Shown piece by piece: positions 26,327-34,346 of a DNA stretch of 64,000 bases (positions within the stretch are counted from its first letter, which is position 1; every line of letters starts with the position of its first letter). A program made the position numbers and the translations under genes. The stretch spans positions 248,001 to 312,000 of the forward strand of contig NZ_CP015600.1 in the NCBI RefSeq assembly GCF_001647715.1, given 5' to 3'. This DNA is from Pseudomonas antarctica. Its GTDB lineage: Bacteria; Pseudomonadota; Gammaproteobacteria; Pseudomonadales; Pseudomonadaceae. The notes beneath the pieces are model-generated. The model saw only the letters and a program-made list of their open reading frames with translations. It did no database searches and had not been told where the DNA came from.

Positions 26327-27496
26327 CTATAGAGCAGGCACCGTGCGATAGGTGGCTGGGCTGAACACCCGCGTCACCAGCAACATCGCCACCACCGTCA
26401 CTGTCAGCACCACCCAGGCGCTGACAAAATTGCCGGTAAGTTCGCGCAGCCAGCCGGTCAGCCACGGCGAAATCGCGTTGATCAAAAAACCTACGCCTTG
26501 CACGAAAGCCGCCAGTTGCCCGGCTTGGCGCGGGTCGCGGTGGTGGTCCAGGGTCAGCAGCAGGCTCAGGGCAAAACACGCGCCCAGGCCGAAACCGCAC
26601 AGCGCTACCCACAGGTGGGGATACTCCTGCGGCGCGATGATCAGGCCGAGGTAGCCGATGGTTTGCGCAAGCAGGCTGATGCCCAGCAAGGGCCGACGGT
26701 CGATACCGCGTTGCGCCAGCACCGGCATCAGCAGCGCGGCGATCACCTGGAAGATGGTCATGAAGGCCAGCAACGAGCCACTCGGCAATACGCCCCAGCC
26801 CAGTTGCTGATAGTACGCAGGCAGCCACGCCACCATGCTCATATAGCCGCAATTGACCAAACCGAAGTACAGCGCCAACAGCCAGGCCCGCCGGTTGCGC
26901 AGGCCCTTGAACGCGGGTGCTGCCTGCGGGTTTCTCACCGCGCCCAACGGCAACCACGCCCATAGCAATAACGCCCCCAGCGCCGGCAACAGCCACACAC
27001 CCAACCCCGCCTGCCATTGCTGGAAATGCGTGGCCACTACCGGGCTGAGCAACGCTGCCAGGCCGCCACCGGCCATCAGCGAAGCGGAATACACGCCCAT
27101 CGCCACCGGCACGCGGTGGTGAAATTCGCGCTTGATCATCGCCGGCACCAACGCCTGGATCAGCGCCACACCGGCGCCACCGAGCAATGCCGTGACCAGC
27201 AACGCCGACGCCTGGCCCATCAGCCAACGCGCCAGGCATGCCAGCAGAATCATCATTAAACCCAGGGCAATGCCACGCCGTTCGCCGAGTCGTGCCTCCA
27301 CACGCACGCCGACCAGCGCCACCAGGCCCATGCACACCACCGGCAGGCTGGTGAGCAACGCACTGCTCTGGAAACTCAGGCCGGTGGCCTGGCGAATCTC
27401 GCCGAGCAAGGGGCTGATGGAACTGAGGATTGGCCGCAGGTTAAGCCCGAGCACCACCAGCAGGCCCCAGCCGGCAAAGGATTTATTCAGGGTCAT
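26327..27496 (-). CDS. MFS transporter, CynX/NimT family
   Basis: A 389-aa major facilitator with about 12 hydrophobic segments. 'LNLRPILSSISPLLGEIRQA' at the N-terminus is characteristic of the CynX (cyanate) and NimT (2-nitroimidazole) group. Its start overlaps the end of the deaminase gene by 14 bases, so the two are co-translated. Linkage to a nucleobase-type deaminase suggests uptake or efflux of a small N-heterocycle; the substrate is not known. Confidence 0.88.
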   Translation of the reverse strand: MTLNKSFAGWGLLVVLGLNLRPILSSISPLLGEIRQATGLSFQSSALLTSLPVVCMGLVALVGVRVEARLGERRGIALGLMMILLACLARWLMGQASALLVTALLGGAGVALIQALVPAMIKREFHHRVPVAMGVYSASLMAGGGLAALLSPVVATHFQQWQAGLGVWLLPALGALLLWAWLPLGAVRNPQAAPAFKGLRNRRAWLLALYFGLVNCGYMSMVAWLPAYYQQLGWGVLPSGSLLAFMTIFQVIAALLMPVLAQRGIDRRPLLGISLLAQTIGYLGLIIAPQEYPHLWVALCGFGLGACFALSLLLTLDHHRDPRQAGQLAAFVQGVGFLINAISPWLTGWLRELTGNFVSAWVVLTVTVVAMLLVTRVFSPATYRTVPAL

Positions 27497-27944
27497 GCAG
27501 GGCTTTCCATCGCTGATAGAGCGCGGTCATGGCGGCGTCGGGCAGGTGTTGGATCGGCAGGCGCTGTTCGCTCAACGGCAGGCCGACCTGTTGCCCAATC
27601 ACCGCCGTCGACAGGCCGAACGGCTCGGCCATTGCGTTGCTGGCAGCAAACACCACGCGCTCTACGCCGCACAGGTACATGGCGCTCAAGCACATTGGGC
27701 ATGGCTGGCCGCTGGCGTATATCACACAGCCTTCCAGGCGCGCGCCTACGCGTTGACTGGCCGCGCGAATCGCCAGCAGCTCGGCGTGGGCGGTGGGGTC
27801 CTGGGTCAGGTGGATCTCATTCACGGCTTCCACCAGCACCTCGCCATTGAGCGTCAGCACGGCGCCGAACGGTCGGCCACCTTTGGCCACGTTGGCGCTG
27901 GCCAGGGTTATGGCGCGTTGCAGGTGCTGATGATCGTCGGTCAT
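27483..27944 (-). CDS. Zinc-dependent nucleoside/nucleobase deaminase
   Basis: A 153-aa cytidine-deaminase-fold protein of the TadA/guanine deaminase group. The zinc site consists of 'HAELLAIRAA' (His and catalytic Glu) and 'PCPMCLSAMYLCGV' (two Cys). The length is close to GuaD-like deaminases. It lies first in an operon with the CynX-type transporter and is divergent from a LysR regulator 107 bases away, which probably controls it. Confidence 0.88.
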   Translation of the reverse strand: MTDDHQHLQRAITLASANVAKGGRPFGAVLTLNGEVLVEAVNEIHLTQDPTAHAELLAIRAASQRVGARLEGCVIYASGQPCPMCLSAMYLCGVERVVFAASNAMAEPFGLSTAVIGQQVGLPLSEQRLPIQHLPDAAMTALYQRWKALHDPE

Positions 27945-28051
27945 TGCGGTCCCTCTGGGCAGAATGGAAGGTGAAGTATGGTCAGCTGCCGGAGTATTCT
28001 GAAATTAAATATAACCATGCCAACCAGTGGCAAATGGAATGGTGACGCGCC

Positions 28052-28903
28052 ATGTTCGATCCCGTGTTGTTACGCAGTTTTGTTGCCGTGGTGGACTGCG
28101 GCAACTTCACCCGCGCTGCCGAGCGCCTGCACTTGACCCAATCCACCGTGAGCCAGCAGATCCGTCGCCTGGAAGATGCCGTGGCGTGCCAGTTGCTGGA
28201 CCGCGACCAGCGCCGCGTGGTGGCCACCGCCGAGGGTGAGCGCCTGCTGGCCTATGCGCGGCGCATTCTGGCACTGCATGAAGAAGCTGCCGACGTGTTG
28301 ATCAGCCAGCAAAGCGACGGGGTGTTGCGTCTGGGTGTGCCGGAGGACTTTGCCGCCGAGCGCCTGATGCCGTTGCTGTCGGCGTTCGTAGTGGCCTTCC
28401 CGCGAGTGCGCCTGGAGGTGACCAGTGGTCTGGGCCCGGAGTTGCAACGGCAGTACCGCGCGGGTGAATTCGACGTGTTGCTGGTCAAGCAGATGGGTGA
28501 CAGCGATGACTGCCTGGCCTCATGGCCGGAACCGTTGTGCTGGGTGGACAGCCGCACCGCGCCGTCATTGGGGCGCGACCCGCTGCCCCTGGTGGCGTTT
28601 CCAGTGGGCGGTTTGTACCGCAATGAAATGCTCCACCACCTGGAAGTCGGCGGCTGGCGTTGGCGCATCGGCTATTCCAGCGCCAGCCTGGCCAGTGTGT
28701 GTTCGGCCGTGGCAGCGGGGTTGGGTATCAGCCTGTTGCCGCAACGGGTGGTGCAGCCTGGCCATTTGATACTTGGCAATGAAAGTGGTTTGCCGAGGGT
28801 GCAGGGTGTGCGTCTGGCGCTGTATGGCCGCAGTGGTTTGGGGGCGGCCGGGCAGGCATTGCAGGACCAATTGCTCGATTTGTGTACAAATAACCCGCAC
28901 TGA
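28052..28903 (+). CDS. LysR-family transcriptional regulator
   Basis: A 283-aa LTTR. The HTH is 'FVAVVDCGNFTRAAERLHLT' and 'QSTVSQQIRRLEDAVACQLL'. The effector domain is about 85-280. It is divergent from the deaminase-transporter operon, the usual arrangement for an LTTR and its target. Confidence 0.92.
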   Translation: MFDPVLLRSFVAVVDCGNFTRAAERLHLTQSTVSQQIRRLEDAVACQLLDRDQRRVVATAEGERLLAYARRILALHEEAADVLISQQSDGVLRLGVPEDFAAERLMPLLSAFVVAFPRVRLEVTSGLGPELQRQYRAGEFDVLLVKQMGDSDDCLASWPEPLCWVDSRTAPSLGRDPLPLVAFPVGGLYRNEMLHHLEVGGWRWRIGYSSASLASVCSAVAAGLGISLLPQRVVQPGHLILGNESGLPRVQGVRLALYGRSGLGAAGQALQDQLLDLCTNNPH

Positions 28904-29083
28904 ACCATGCCTTCACTGAATATTTTGCATGCCTGAAAAGCATGGGAAAACAGCCGCTTCGCGCCAGCCCGCGAGGGGCGGGGTTCTGGCATTTCCCAGC
29001 GATGCTTTTATGCAATTTAGATCTATCTATAACTTTAAAGATTACTTTAAGAGATAAGCGTCTAACCCCGATGATTCAGCCCT

Positions 29084-29116
29084 CGACGGCCGCTTTGGCA
29101 GGCCCGTCGGTTTTTT
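29084..29116 (+). terminator. Hairpin plus T6 in the tonB leader
   Basis: CGACGGCC pairs with GGCCCGTCG (one bulged base) around a 9-base loop and is followed by six T, only 28 bases before the tonB ATG. It has the form of an intrinsic terminator and could attenuate tonB transcription or end a short leader RNA. Confidence 0.55.
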
Positions 29117-29143
29117 GGTGTGAAAACCGTAGGGAGTGAATCA

Positions 29144-29950
29144 ATGGGCAATGTCCAGACCGCCGCCAGTGCACGTGAGGCGCAATGGCGCCAGGCACCG
29201 GGTGGTGAGTTGGTCGACCTTGGCCGACCGCACCGCGCGCCGTTGGGGCAATTGCGCTTGCAGAAAACCCCCAGGCGCTTCTCGAGTCGTCGCGAAGGGG
29301 TTCTACTCGGGTTGCTGGTGTTGGCCCTGCACGGTGCGGTGATCTATTGGGTCAGCCAGAAGCCCACGCCGGTATTGCCGATTGTGCCGCCGGAAATCCC
29401 GCCGATGACCATCGAATTTTCCCAGCCGGCGCCGCCGGTGGTTGAACCGCCACCGCCTGTGCCGCCACCGCCCTTAGTCGAGCCACCGCCGCCGTTAGTG
29501 GATGAGCTGGCCGCCAGGCCGGCGCCGCCCAAACCGGTGCTTAAACCGAAACCCAAGCCAGTGCCAAAGCCTGAGCCCAAGCCCGTACCCAAAGCGGTTG
29601 AGCCGCCGCCCGTGCCACCGACGCCCGCGCCTCCAGCGCCTCCCGCACCGGCTGCTGCGCCGGCACCGGTGACACCCGCTTCTGCCAACGCCGCGTACCT
29701 GAAGAACCCGGCGCCGGAGTATCCGTCGCTGGCCCAGCGTCGCGGTTGGGAAGGCACGGTGTTGTTGCGGGTGCACGTGTTGGCCAGCGGTAAGCCGGGC
29801 GAGATCCAGATCCAGAAAAGCAGCGGTCGCCAACCACTCGACGACGCCGCCCTGACGGCGGTGAAGCGTTGGAGCTTCGTACCGGCCAAGCAAGGCGATG
29901 TGGCTCAAGACGGCTGGGTCAGCGTGCCGATCGATTTCAAGATTCACTAA
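29144..29950 (+). CDS. tonB: TonB energy transducer
   Basis: A 268-aa protein with a cytoplasmic N-terminus of about 48 residues, a transmembrane anchor near 50-68 ('REGVLLGLLVLALHGAVIYW'), a long periplasmic Pro/Lys-rich spacer (about 75-185, 'PKPVLKPKPKPVPKPEPKPV') and a TonB C-terminal domain ('NPAPEYPSLAQRRGWEGTVL', 'SSGRQPLDDAALTAVKRW'). The extended cytoplasmic N-terminus is a feature of Pseudomonas TonB1-type proteins. It transduces proton-motive force to outer-membrane receptors together with ExbB and ExbD. AGGGAG precedes the ATG. Confidence 0.93.
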   Translation: MGNVQTAASAREAQWRQAPGGELVDLGRPHRAPLGQLRLQKTPRRFSSRREGVLLGLLVLALHGAVIYWVSQKPTPVLPIVPPEIPPMTIEFSQPAPPVVEPPPPVPPPPLVEPPPPLVDELAARPAPPKPVLKPKPKPVPKPEPKPVPKAVEPPPVPPTPAPPAPPAPAAAPAPVTPASANAAYLKNPAPEYPSLAQRRGWEGTVLLRVHVLASGKPGEIQIQKSSGRQPLDDAALTAVKRWSFVPAKQGDVAQDGWVSVPIDFKIH

Positions 29951-30004
29951 CTATTCGGCTGCGGTGTGTTGGACACGTCGCGACCTGCACAGAGGGAAAA
30001 CATC

Positions 30005-30724
30005 ATGGCATTGGCATCTCCCGTTGAATCCATCGAAAGCGCGGTGATCTGGCTGCTGGTGGCCTTTTCGGTCGCCACCTGGGGCTTTGCCCTGCTCAAG
30101 GGCGTGCAGTTCGGTCGCCTCAAGGCGCAGGATCGCAAATTCCATAATCAGTTCTGGGCGGCGTCGAGTCTCGACTCTGCCGCTGAACTGGCCGAAACCC
30201 AACCCGGCGCCGCGGCCCGTGTGGCCCAGGCCGGTTATGCCGCGATCCAGGTCGGTGACGCGCCACACGCTGCGGACTTGAGCCAGGCCATCAACCACCA
30301 GGATCGTCTCGAGCGTGCTCTGCGCCAGCAAATCGTACGGGAGCGTCGCTCCCTGGAAACCGGCCTGGCCGTGGTCGCGAGTATCGGCAGCACCTCGCCG
30401 TTTATCGGTCTGTTCGGCACTGTGTGGGGGATCATGGAAGCGCTGAAGGGGATCAGCGCCGCCGGTTCCGCCAGCCTGGAAACTGTGGCCGGCCCGATTG
30501 GTGCGGCGCTGGTTGCCACCGGCGTCGGTATCGCCGTCGCCGTGCCGGCAGTGTTGGTCTACAACTACTTCCTGCGCCGCCTGAAGCTGACGGCAGCCGA
30601 CCTGGATGACTTTGCCCACGACTTTTACAGCCTGGCGCAGAAGAACTCCTTCCGCGTGCTGCTGCACCCTGCGCTGACCAAAAGCGCGGCTGGTAACCCG
30701 CAAAAAGTGAAGGAGGCGTCCTGA
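30005..30724 (+). CDS. exbB: ExbB proton-channel subunit
   Basis: A 239-aa MotA/TolQ/ExbB-family membrane protein with three helices: about 10-30 ('SAVIWLLVAFSVATWGFALL'), about 125-145 ('TSPFIGLFGTVWGIMEAL') and about 170-190. It forms the proton-driven motor with ExbD. It lies 54 bases after tonB and 1 base before exbD. Confidence 0.93.
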   Translation: MALASPVESIESAVIWLLVAFSVATWGFALLKGVQFGRLKAQDRKFHNQFWAASSLDSAAELAETQPGAAARVAQAGYAAIQVGDAPHAADLSQAINHQDRLERALRQQIVRERRSLETGLAVVASIGSTSPFIGLFGTVWGIMEALKGISAAGSASLETVAGPIGAALVATGVGIAVAVPAVLVYNYFLRRLKLTAADLDDFAHDFYSLAQKNSFRVLLHPALTKSAAGNPQKVKEAS

Positions 30725-30725
30725 G

Positions 30726-31127
30726 ATGGCCTTCTCCACGCAAGACAGTGATGAGGTGCTGAGCGAAATCAACGTAACGCCGCTCGTGGACGTGATGCTG
30801 GTGCTGCTGGTGGTGTTTATCGTCACTGCGCCGCTGCTGACCAATGCGATTCCGATCAACCTGCCCAAGACCCAGGCCGTGGCCCCGGTGGAGCAGAAAG
30901 ACCCGCTGGTGGTGAGCATCGACGGCGCCGGCAAACTGTTTATCAACAAGGACGAAATCCAGCCGGACCTGCTGGAATTCAACCTGCAGGCGGCCAAGGT
31001 CAAGGACCCCGATGTGCGGGTGCAACTGCAGGCGGACGATGGCGTGAACTATGGCGAAGTGGCGCGAGCCATGGCGTCTATCGAGCGCGCGGGGATTACC
31101 AAGCTGTCGGTGATTACCGCCCGTTAG
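30726..31127 (+). CDS. exbD: ExbD proton-channel subunit
   Basis: A 133-aa ExbD/TolR protein. A single membrane helix near 20-40 contains the conserved proton-carrying Asp in 'INVTPLVDVMLVLLVVFIV'. The periplasmic domain follows. Last gene of tonB-exbB-exbD; a terminator is 24 bases downstream. Confidence 0.95.
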   Translation: MAFSTQDSDEVLSEINVTPLVDVMLVLLVVFIVTAPLLTNAIPINLPKTQAVAPVEQKDPLVVSIDGAGKLFINKDEIQPDLLEFNLQAAKVKDPDVRVQLQADDGVNYGEVARAMASIERAGITKLSVITAR

Positions 31128-31150
31128 TTTCAAAAGTCTCGACAATTTTT

Positions 31151-31185
31151 GGGCCGTCTCCTTGGCAGGGTGCGGCCTTTTTTTT
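31151..31185 (+). terminator. Rho-independent terminator after exbD
   Basis: GGCCG pairs with CGGCC around a 17-base loop and is followed by eight T. Confidence 0.75.
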
Positions 31186-31234
31186 GCCTGGGATTTACCC
31201 AACACCGAAAGTCTCACTGAGTAACCCGATCAAT

Positions 31235-31260
31235 GTGAGAGCTGGCAAGCCAGCTCCCAC
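31235..31260. repeat. Short REP-like palindrome
   Basis: GAGAGCTGGCAAGCCAGCTC reads as a compact inverted repeat of REP half-sites with almost no spacer. Confidence 0.6.
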
Positions 31261-31311
31261 ATTTCGATCCTTTTTGAATTTGATATTTTGGTTATTAATA
31301 AATAGCTTCTT

Positions 31312-31345
31312 ATTCCTTAACGAATATAAACCGCGTCCCTATACT
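31312..31345 (+). promoter_or_regulatory. Promoter of the RBBP9-like hydrolase gene with ATTC..GAAT dyad
   Basis: TTAACG (31317-31322) and TATACT (31340-31345) are 17 bases apart. The -35 box lies inside ATTCCTTAACGAAT (31312-31325), a dyad resembling those upstream of oscA and the cystine transporter. Confidence 0.5.
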
Positions 31346-31381
31346 GGTCAGCAACGTTAAACGCTGCAGGAGGGCACACCC

Positions 31382-31963
31382 ATGCACAGCGAGTCGATTC
31401 GTTATCTGATCGTGCCGGGCTGGCAAGGATCGCCAGAAGATCATTGGCAAAGTCATTGGCAAAACAGCCTGCCCAACAGTGCGCGTGTGGAGCAGGCCGA
31501 TTGGCTGACGCCGCGTCGCGAAGACTGGGTGGCCGCGCTGGCCGAGGCCATCGCCGCCGACAGCACCCCCGTAATCCTGATCGCCCATAGCCTGGGGTGC
31601 ATCACCGTCGCCCATTGGGCGGCCACTGCGCCGGTGCATTTTTTGCGTCAGGTGCGTGGCGCCTTGCTGGTGGCCCCGGCGGATGTCGAACGTCCGGCCT
31701 GTTCACCGGCCTTGCGCAACTTCGCGCCGATCCCGACCGACCTGCTGCCGTTTCCCAGCCAGGTGGTCGGTTCCGACAACGACAGTGCCGTCAGCGCCCC
31801 CAGGGCTCTGGAGCTGGCACGTCACTGGGGCGCCGAAGCCGGCATTCTGTCAGGTGCCGGGCATATCAATGTGAAGTCCGGCCACCAGCGTTGGGAGCAG
31901 GGTTTCGCCTATTTGTATCGCCTCCAGAGCCGCCTCGAGCATCACGCCCGGCGCACTGCCTGA
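31382..31963 (+). CDS. RBBP9/YdeN-family alpha/beta hydrolase
   Basis: A 193-aa single-domain serine hydrolase. 'YLIVPGWQGSPEDHWQSHW' near the N-terminus is the family signature, the nucleophile elbow is AHSLGC near residue 62, and acid and base candidates are in 'VVGSDNDSAV' and 'LSGAGHIN'. The Ser-Asp-His triad appears complete. The substrate is unknown. Position directly upstream of a sigma-54-activator-like gene and a MetQ-like gene suggests a place in the sulfur-starvation response. GGAGG is 8 bases before the ATG. Confidence 0.88.
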   Translation: MHSESIRYLIVPGWQGSPEDHWQSHWQNSLPNSARVEQADWLTPRREDWVAALAEAIAADSTPVILIAHSLGCITVAHWAATAPVHFLRQVRGALLVAPADVERPACSPALRNFAPIPTDLLPFPSQVVGSDNDSAVSAPRALELARHWGAEAGILSGAGHINVKSGHQRWEQGFAYLYRLQSRLEHHARRTA

Positions 31964-32012
31964 TCTTTTTTCAACGCCCCGTCCCTGAGTGGATTTGGGG
32001 CGGGAGCCTGCC

Positions 32013-32936
32013 ATGAGTCATGAAACCTTCGGCCAGCCACTGCTGACCTTCCCCGACGCCGAAAAGAGCCCGCTGAGCATTCGCGCCAAGGCATTGGTGT
32101 TCGTCGACCCCCGTTCGCGGCAACTGCGCGAAGAGTTGGAAAGCCTCGCGCCGCGTGCCTTGCCCGTACTGATTCGTGGCGAGACCGGTAGCGGTAAAGA
32201 GCTGTTGGCGCGGCATATCCACCGGGGCAGCGACCGCGCCGGGCTGTTTGTTTCGGTCAATTGCGGCGCGATCAGCCCTACCTATGCCGACGCCGAACTG
32301 TTCGGCTATGCCGCCGGCAGCCACAGCGGCGCGGCCAGCAGTCGGGCGGGGTGGTTTGGTTCGGCCAACGGCGGCACCTTGTATCTGGACGAGATCGGCG
32401 ACTTACCGCTGCCGATCCAGGTGAAATTGCTCGCTGCCCTGGAGAACCATGAGGTCACCCGTGTCGGCGCCCACCAGCCCAGCCCGGTGGATGTGCGGCT
32501 GGTCGCAGCTACCAGCATCGACCTGGCCCAGGCCGTGGCCGCCGGGAAATTTCATGAGCGTTTGTTCCACTACTTGAGCGAGGGCCAACTCGACCTGCCG
32601 GCTTTGCGCGAGCGTGTTGGCGACATTCTGTCCTTGGCCGAATACTTCCTCGGCATCTACAGCCAGCGCCTTGACCTGCCGGTGCCGCTGATCAGCGACG
32701 CCGCCCAACGCGTGCTGGAACACCACAGTTGGCCGGGCAACACCCGCGAGCTGGAAAACGTTATTCACTTCGCGCTGCTGGTGAGCAGTGGCGATGAAAT
32801 TTTGCCCGAGCATCTGAATTTGCCGGTGGCGGGCTCTCCGTTGGACCAGTTGCAACGAATTTTCGCCAGCGCCAGCCCCGCTGAGCAACAAACCTTGCTC
32901 AAATTCCTACATGAACAAAATGGAATATCAACGTGA
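32013..32936 (+). CDS. Degenerate sigma-54 activator-like AAA+ protein
   Basis: A 307-aa protein that is almost only the AAA+ core of NtrC/SfnR-type activators. Walker A GETGSGKE (56-63), Walker B 'GGTLYLDEIG' (120-129) and sensor II 'WPGNTRELENVI' (240-251) are intact. The sigma-54-contacting loop is GSHSGA (102-107) instead of GAFTGA. The positions of the two arginine fingers in the 'FRxDLYYRL' motif are His181 and Tyr187 ('FHERLFHYLS'). After the core only about 35 residues remain, with no Fis-type HTH, and there is no N-terminal sensor. It may be SfnR-derived, given the surrounding sulfur genes, but classical sigma-54 activation seems unlikely. The start at 32013 has GGGAG upstream. Confidence 0.8.
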   Translation: MSHETFGQPLLTFPDAEKSPLSIRAKALVFVDPRSRQLREELESLAPRALPVLIRGETGSGKELLARHIHRGSDRAGLFVSVNCGAISPTYADAELFGYAAGSHSGAASSRAGWFGSANGGTLYLDEIGDLPLPIQVKLLAALENHEVTRVGAHQPSPVDVRLVAATSIDLAQAVAAGKFHERLFHYLSEGQLDLPALRERVGDILSLAEYFLGIYSQRLDLPVPLISDAAQRVLEHHSWPGNTRELENVIHFALLVSSGDEILPEHLNLPVAGSPLDQLQRIFASASPAEQQTLLKFLHEQNGIST

Positions 32937-33062
32937 ATAAAAGATATTGTTCGGGAATAAAAAATCTAGGTATTGTCCATCCCACGCCGCGATAGCACTT
33001 CGCTGGCACACCACAAAAAAACGGTCGTCAGAGACGCCCCGGAATTTCGATAAGGACACTGC

Positions 33063-33845
33063 ATGAAAAAGGTTCTGTTGTTTACCGCACTGGCGGCTGC
33101 CCTGACTGCAAGCTTCGCCCAGGCCAACGAGAAACTGGTCGTTGCCGCCACCCCGATCCCGCACGCCGAGATCCTTGAGCTGGTCAAGCCGACCCTGGCC
33201 AAAGAAGGCGTGGACCTGGAGATCAAGGTTTTCACTGACTATGTACAACCCAATACACAGGTTGCCGAGAAGCGCCTGGACGCCAACTACTTCCAGACCC
33301 TGCCGTACCTGGAAAACTTCAACAAGGGCAAGGGCACCAACCTGGTCACTGTGATCGGCGTGCACGTTGAACCCATCGGCGGTTACTCGAAGAAGATCAA
33401 GAATATTTCCGAGCTTAAAGACGGCGCTACCGTGGCCATCCCGAACGAAGGCTCCAACAGTGGTCGCGCCCTGCTGCTGCTGCAAAAGAACGGTCTGATT
33501 ACGCTGAAAGACCCGACCAATGCACTGTCCACGCCTAAAGACATCGCTTCGAACCCAAAACACCTGAAATTCAAAGAGCTGGAATCGGCCCTGCTGCCAC
33601 GCGTGCTGGACCAGGTTGACCTGGACGTGATCAACACCAACTACGCCCTGGAAGCTGGCCTGAACCCGGCGAAAGACGCGCTGATCATCGAAGATGCCAA
33701 GTCGCCTTACGTGAACTTCCTGGTCGCACGTCCAGACAACAAGGACAGCGACGCTATCCAGAAACTGGCCAAGGCGCTGACCAGCCCGGAAGTCAAAGCC
33801 TTCATCGAGAAGAAGTACAACGGCGCGGTAGTGCCTGCGTTCTGA
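33063..33845 (+). CDS. MetQ/NlpA-family substrate-binding protein (orphan)
   Basis: A 260-aa periplasmic protein with a signal peptide ending near 'SFAQA' (about residue 21). The mature part has the NlpA/MetQ pattern ('VVAATPIPHAEILELVKPTL', 'VFTDYVQPNTQVAEKRLDAN', 'YFQTLPYLENFN'). No lipobox Cys is seen. No metN or metI is adjacent; the complete set lies at 48-50.6 kb, so this protein may feed that transporter. Methionine or a related sulfur compound is the likely ligand. Confidence 0.88.
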   Translation: MKKVLLFTALAAALTASFAQANEKLVVAATPIPHAEILELVKPTLAKEGVDLEIKVFTDYVQPNTQVAEKRLDANYFQTLPYLENFNKGKGTNLVTVIGVHVEPIGGYSKKIKNISELKDGATVAIPNEGSNSGRALLLLQKNGLITLKDPTNALSTPKDIASNPKHLKFKELESALLPRVLDQVDLDVINTNYALEAGLNPAKDALIIEDAKSPYVNFLVARPDNKDSDAIQKLAKALTSPEVKAFIEKKYNGAVVPAF

Positions 33846-33872
33846 TGTAAACAAAACCCCCTTCAAGGTTTG

Positions 33873-33907
33873 AACGCCGACGGCTTCTACAGCGTCGGCG
33901 TTTTTTT
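33873..33907 (+). terminator. Rho-independent terminator
   Basis: CGCCGACG pairs with CGTCGGCG around a 10-base loop and is followed by seven T, 28 bases after the MetQ-like gene. Confidence 0.92.
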
Positions 33908-33934
33908 ATTGGCCTGGAAATACGGGCAAGAACT

Positions 33935-34021
33935 GTGGGAGCTGGCTTGCCTGCGATAGCGGTCTGTCAGTTACAGATGCTCTGTCTGATACACCGCATT
34001 CGCGAGCAAGCCCGCTCCCAC
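33935..34021. repeat. REPIN with two different REP halves
   Basis: The left arm is GTGGGAGCTGGCTTGCCTGC and the right arm is the complement of the GCGGGCTTGCTCGC type, so two REP subtypes are combined in one inverted pair. Confidence 0.85.
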
Positions 34022-34038
34022 ATTGGACCTTCAGCGTT

Positions 34039-34125
34039 TCAGAGCACGCGGCTATTGATCGCCCTGCGCAACGCCACCAACCACTTCACCAGCTCCTGCG
34101 GATCCATCGGTTTCACTTCGTTCAT
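34039..34125 (-). CDS. Small protein of 28 aa, unknown
   Basis: A short ORF on the minus strand starting at ATG 34125, with GAGGGA 9 bases upstream, and ending at TGA 34039-34041. The peptide starts MNEVKPMDPQELVKWLVALR and ends RAINSRVL; it is predicted to be one amphipathic helix. It is divergent from the amino-acid ABC operon across a 220-base AT-rich region and ends at a REPIN. The good Shine-Dalgarno and isolated position make it a credible small gene, but I do not recognise it. Confidence 0.5.
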   Translation of the reverse strand: MNEVKPMDPQELVKWLVALRRAINSRVL

Positions 34126-34346
34126 TGCTCATTCCCTCGAAAAAACAGCCTTCCCTCGACCCGAAGACCATAGCCTCCACCGGCCAAACCCGCGAATCCG
34201 GCGGTTATCTTTTTGGGTGATATCAATATGCTATTTAGGTATTTAAATTTTGCTTTTTATACCTTTAAAGTTCGCGCTACCCGACGTTACCCACGCCGGA
34301 ACGGACTGCGCTCGCTGCATTACCCTTGCGGCGTCATGGACTCACA

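Noticed and set aside
29000..29080. Fur box upstream of tonB
   Set aside because: No 19-base sequence close to GATAATGATAATCATTATC was found; only an AT-rich stretch is present.
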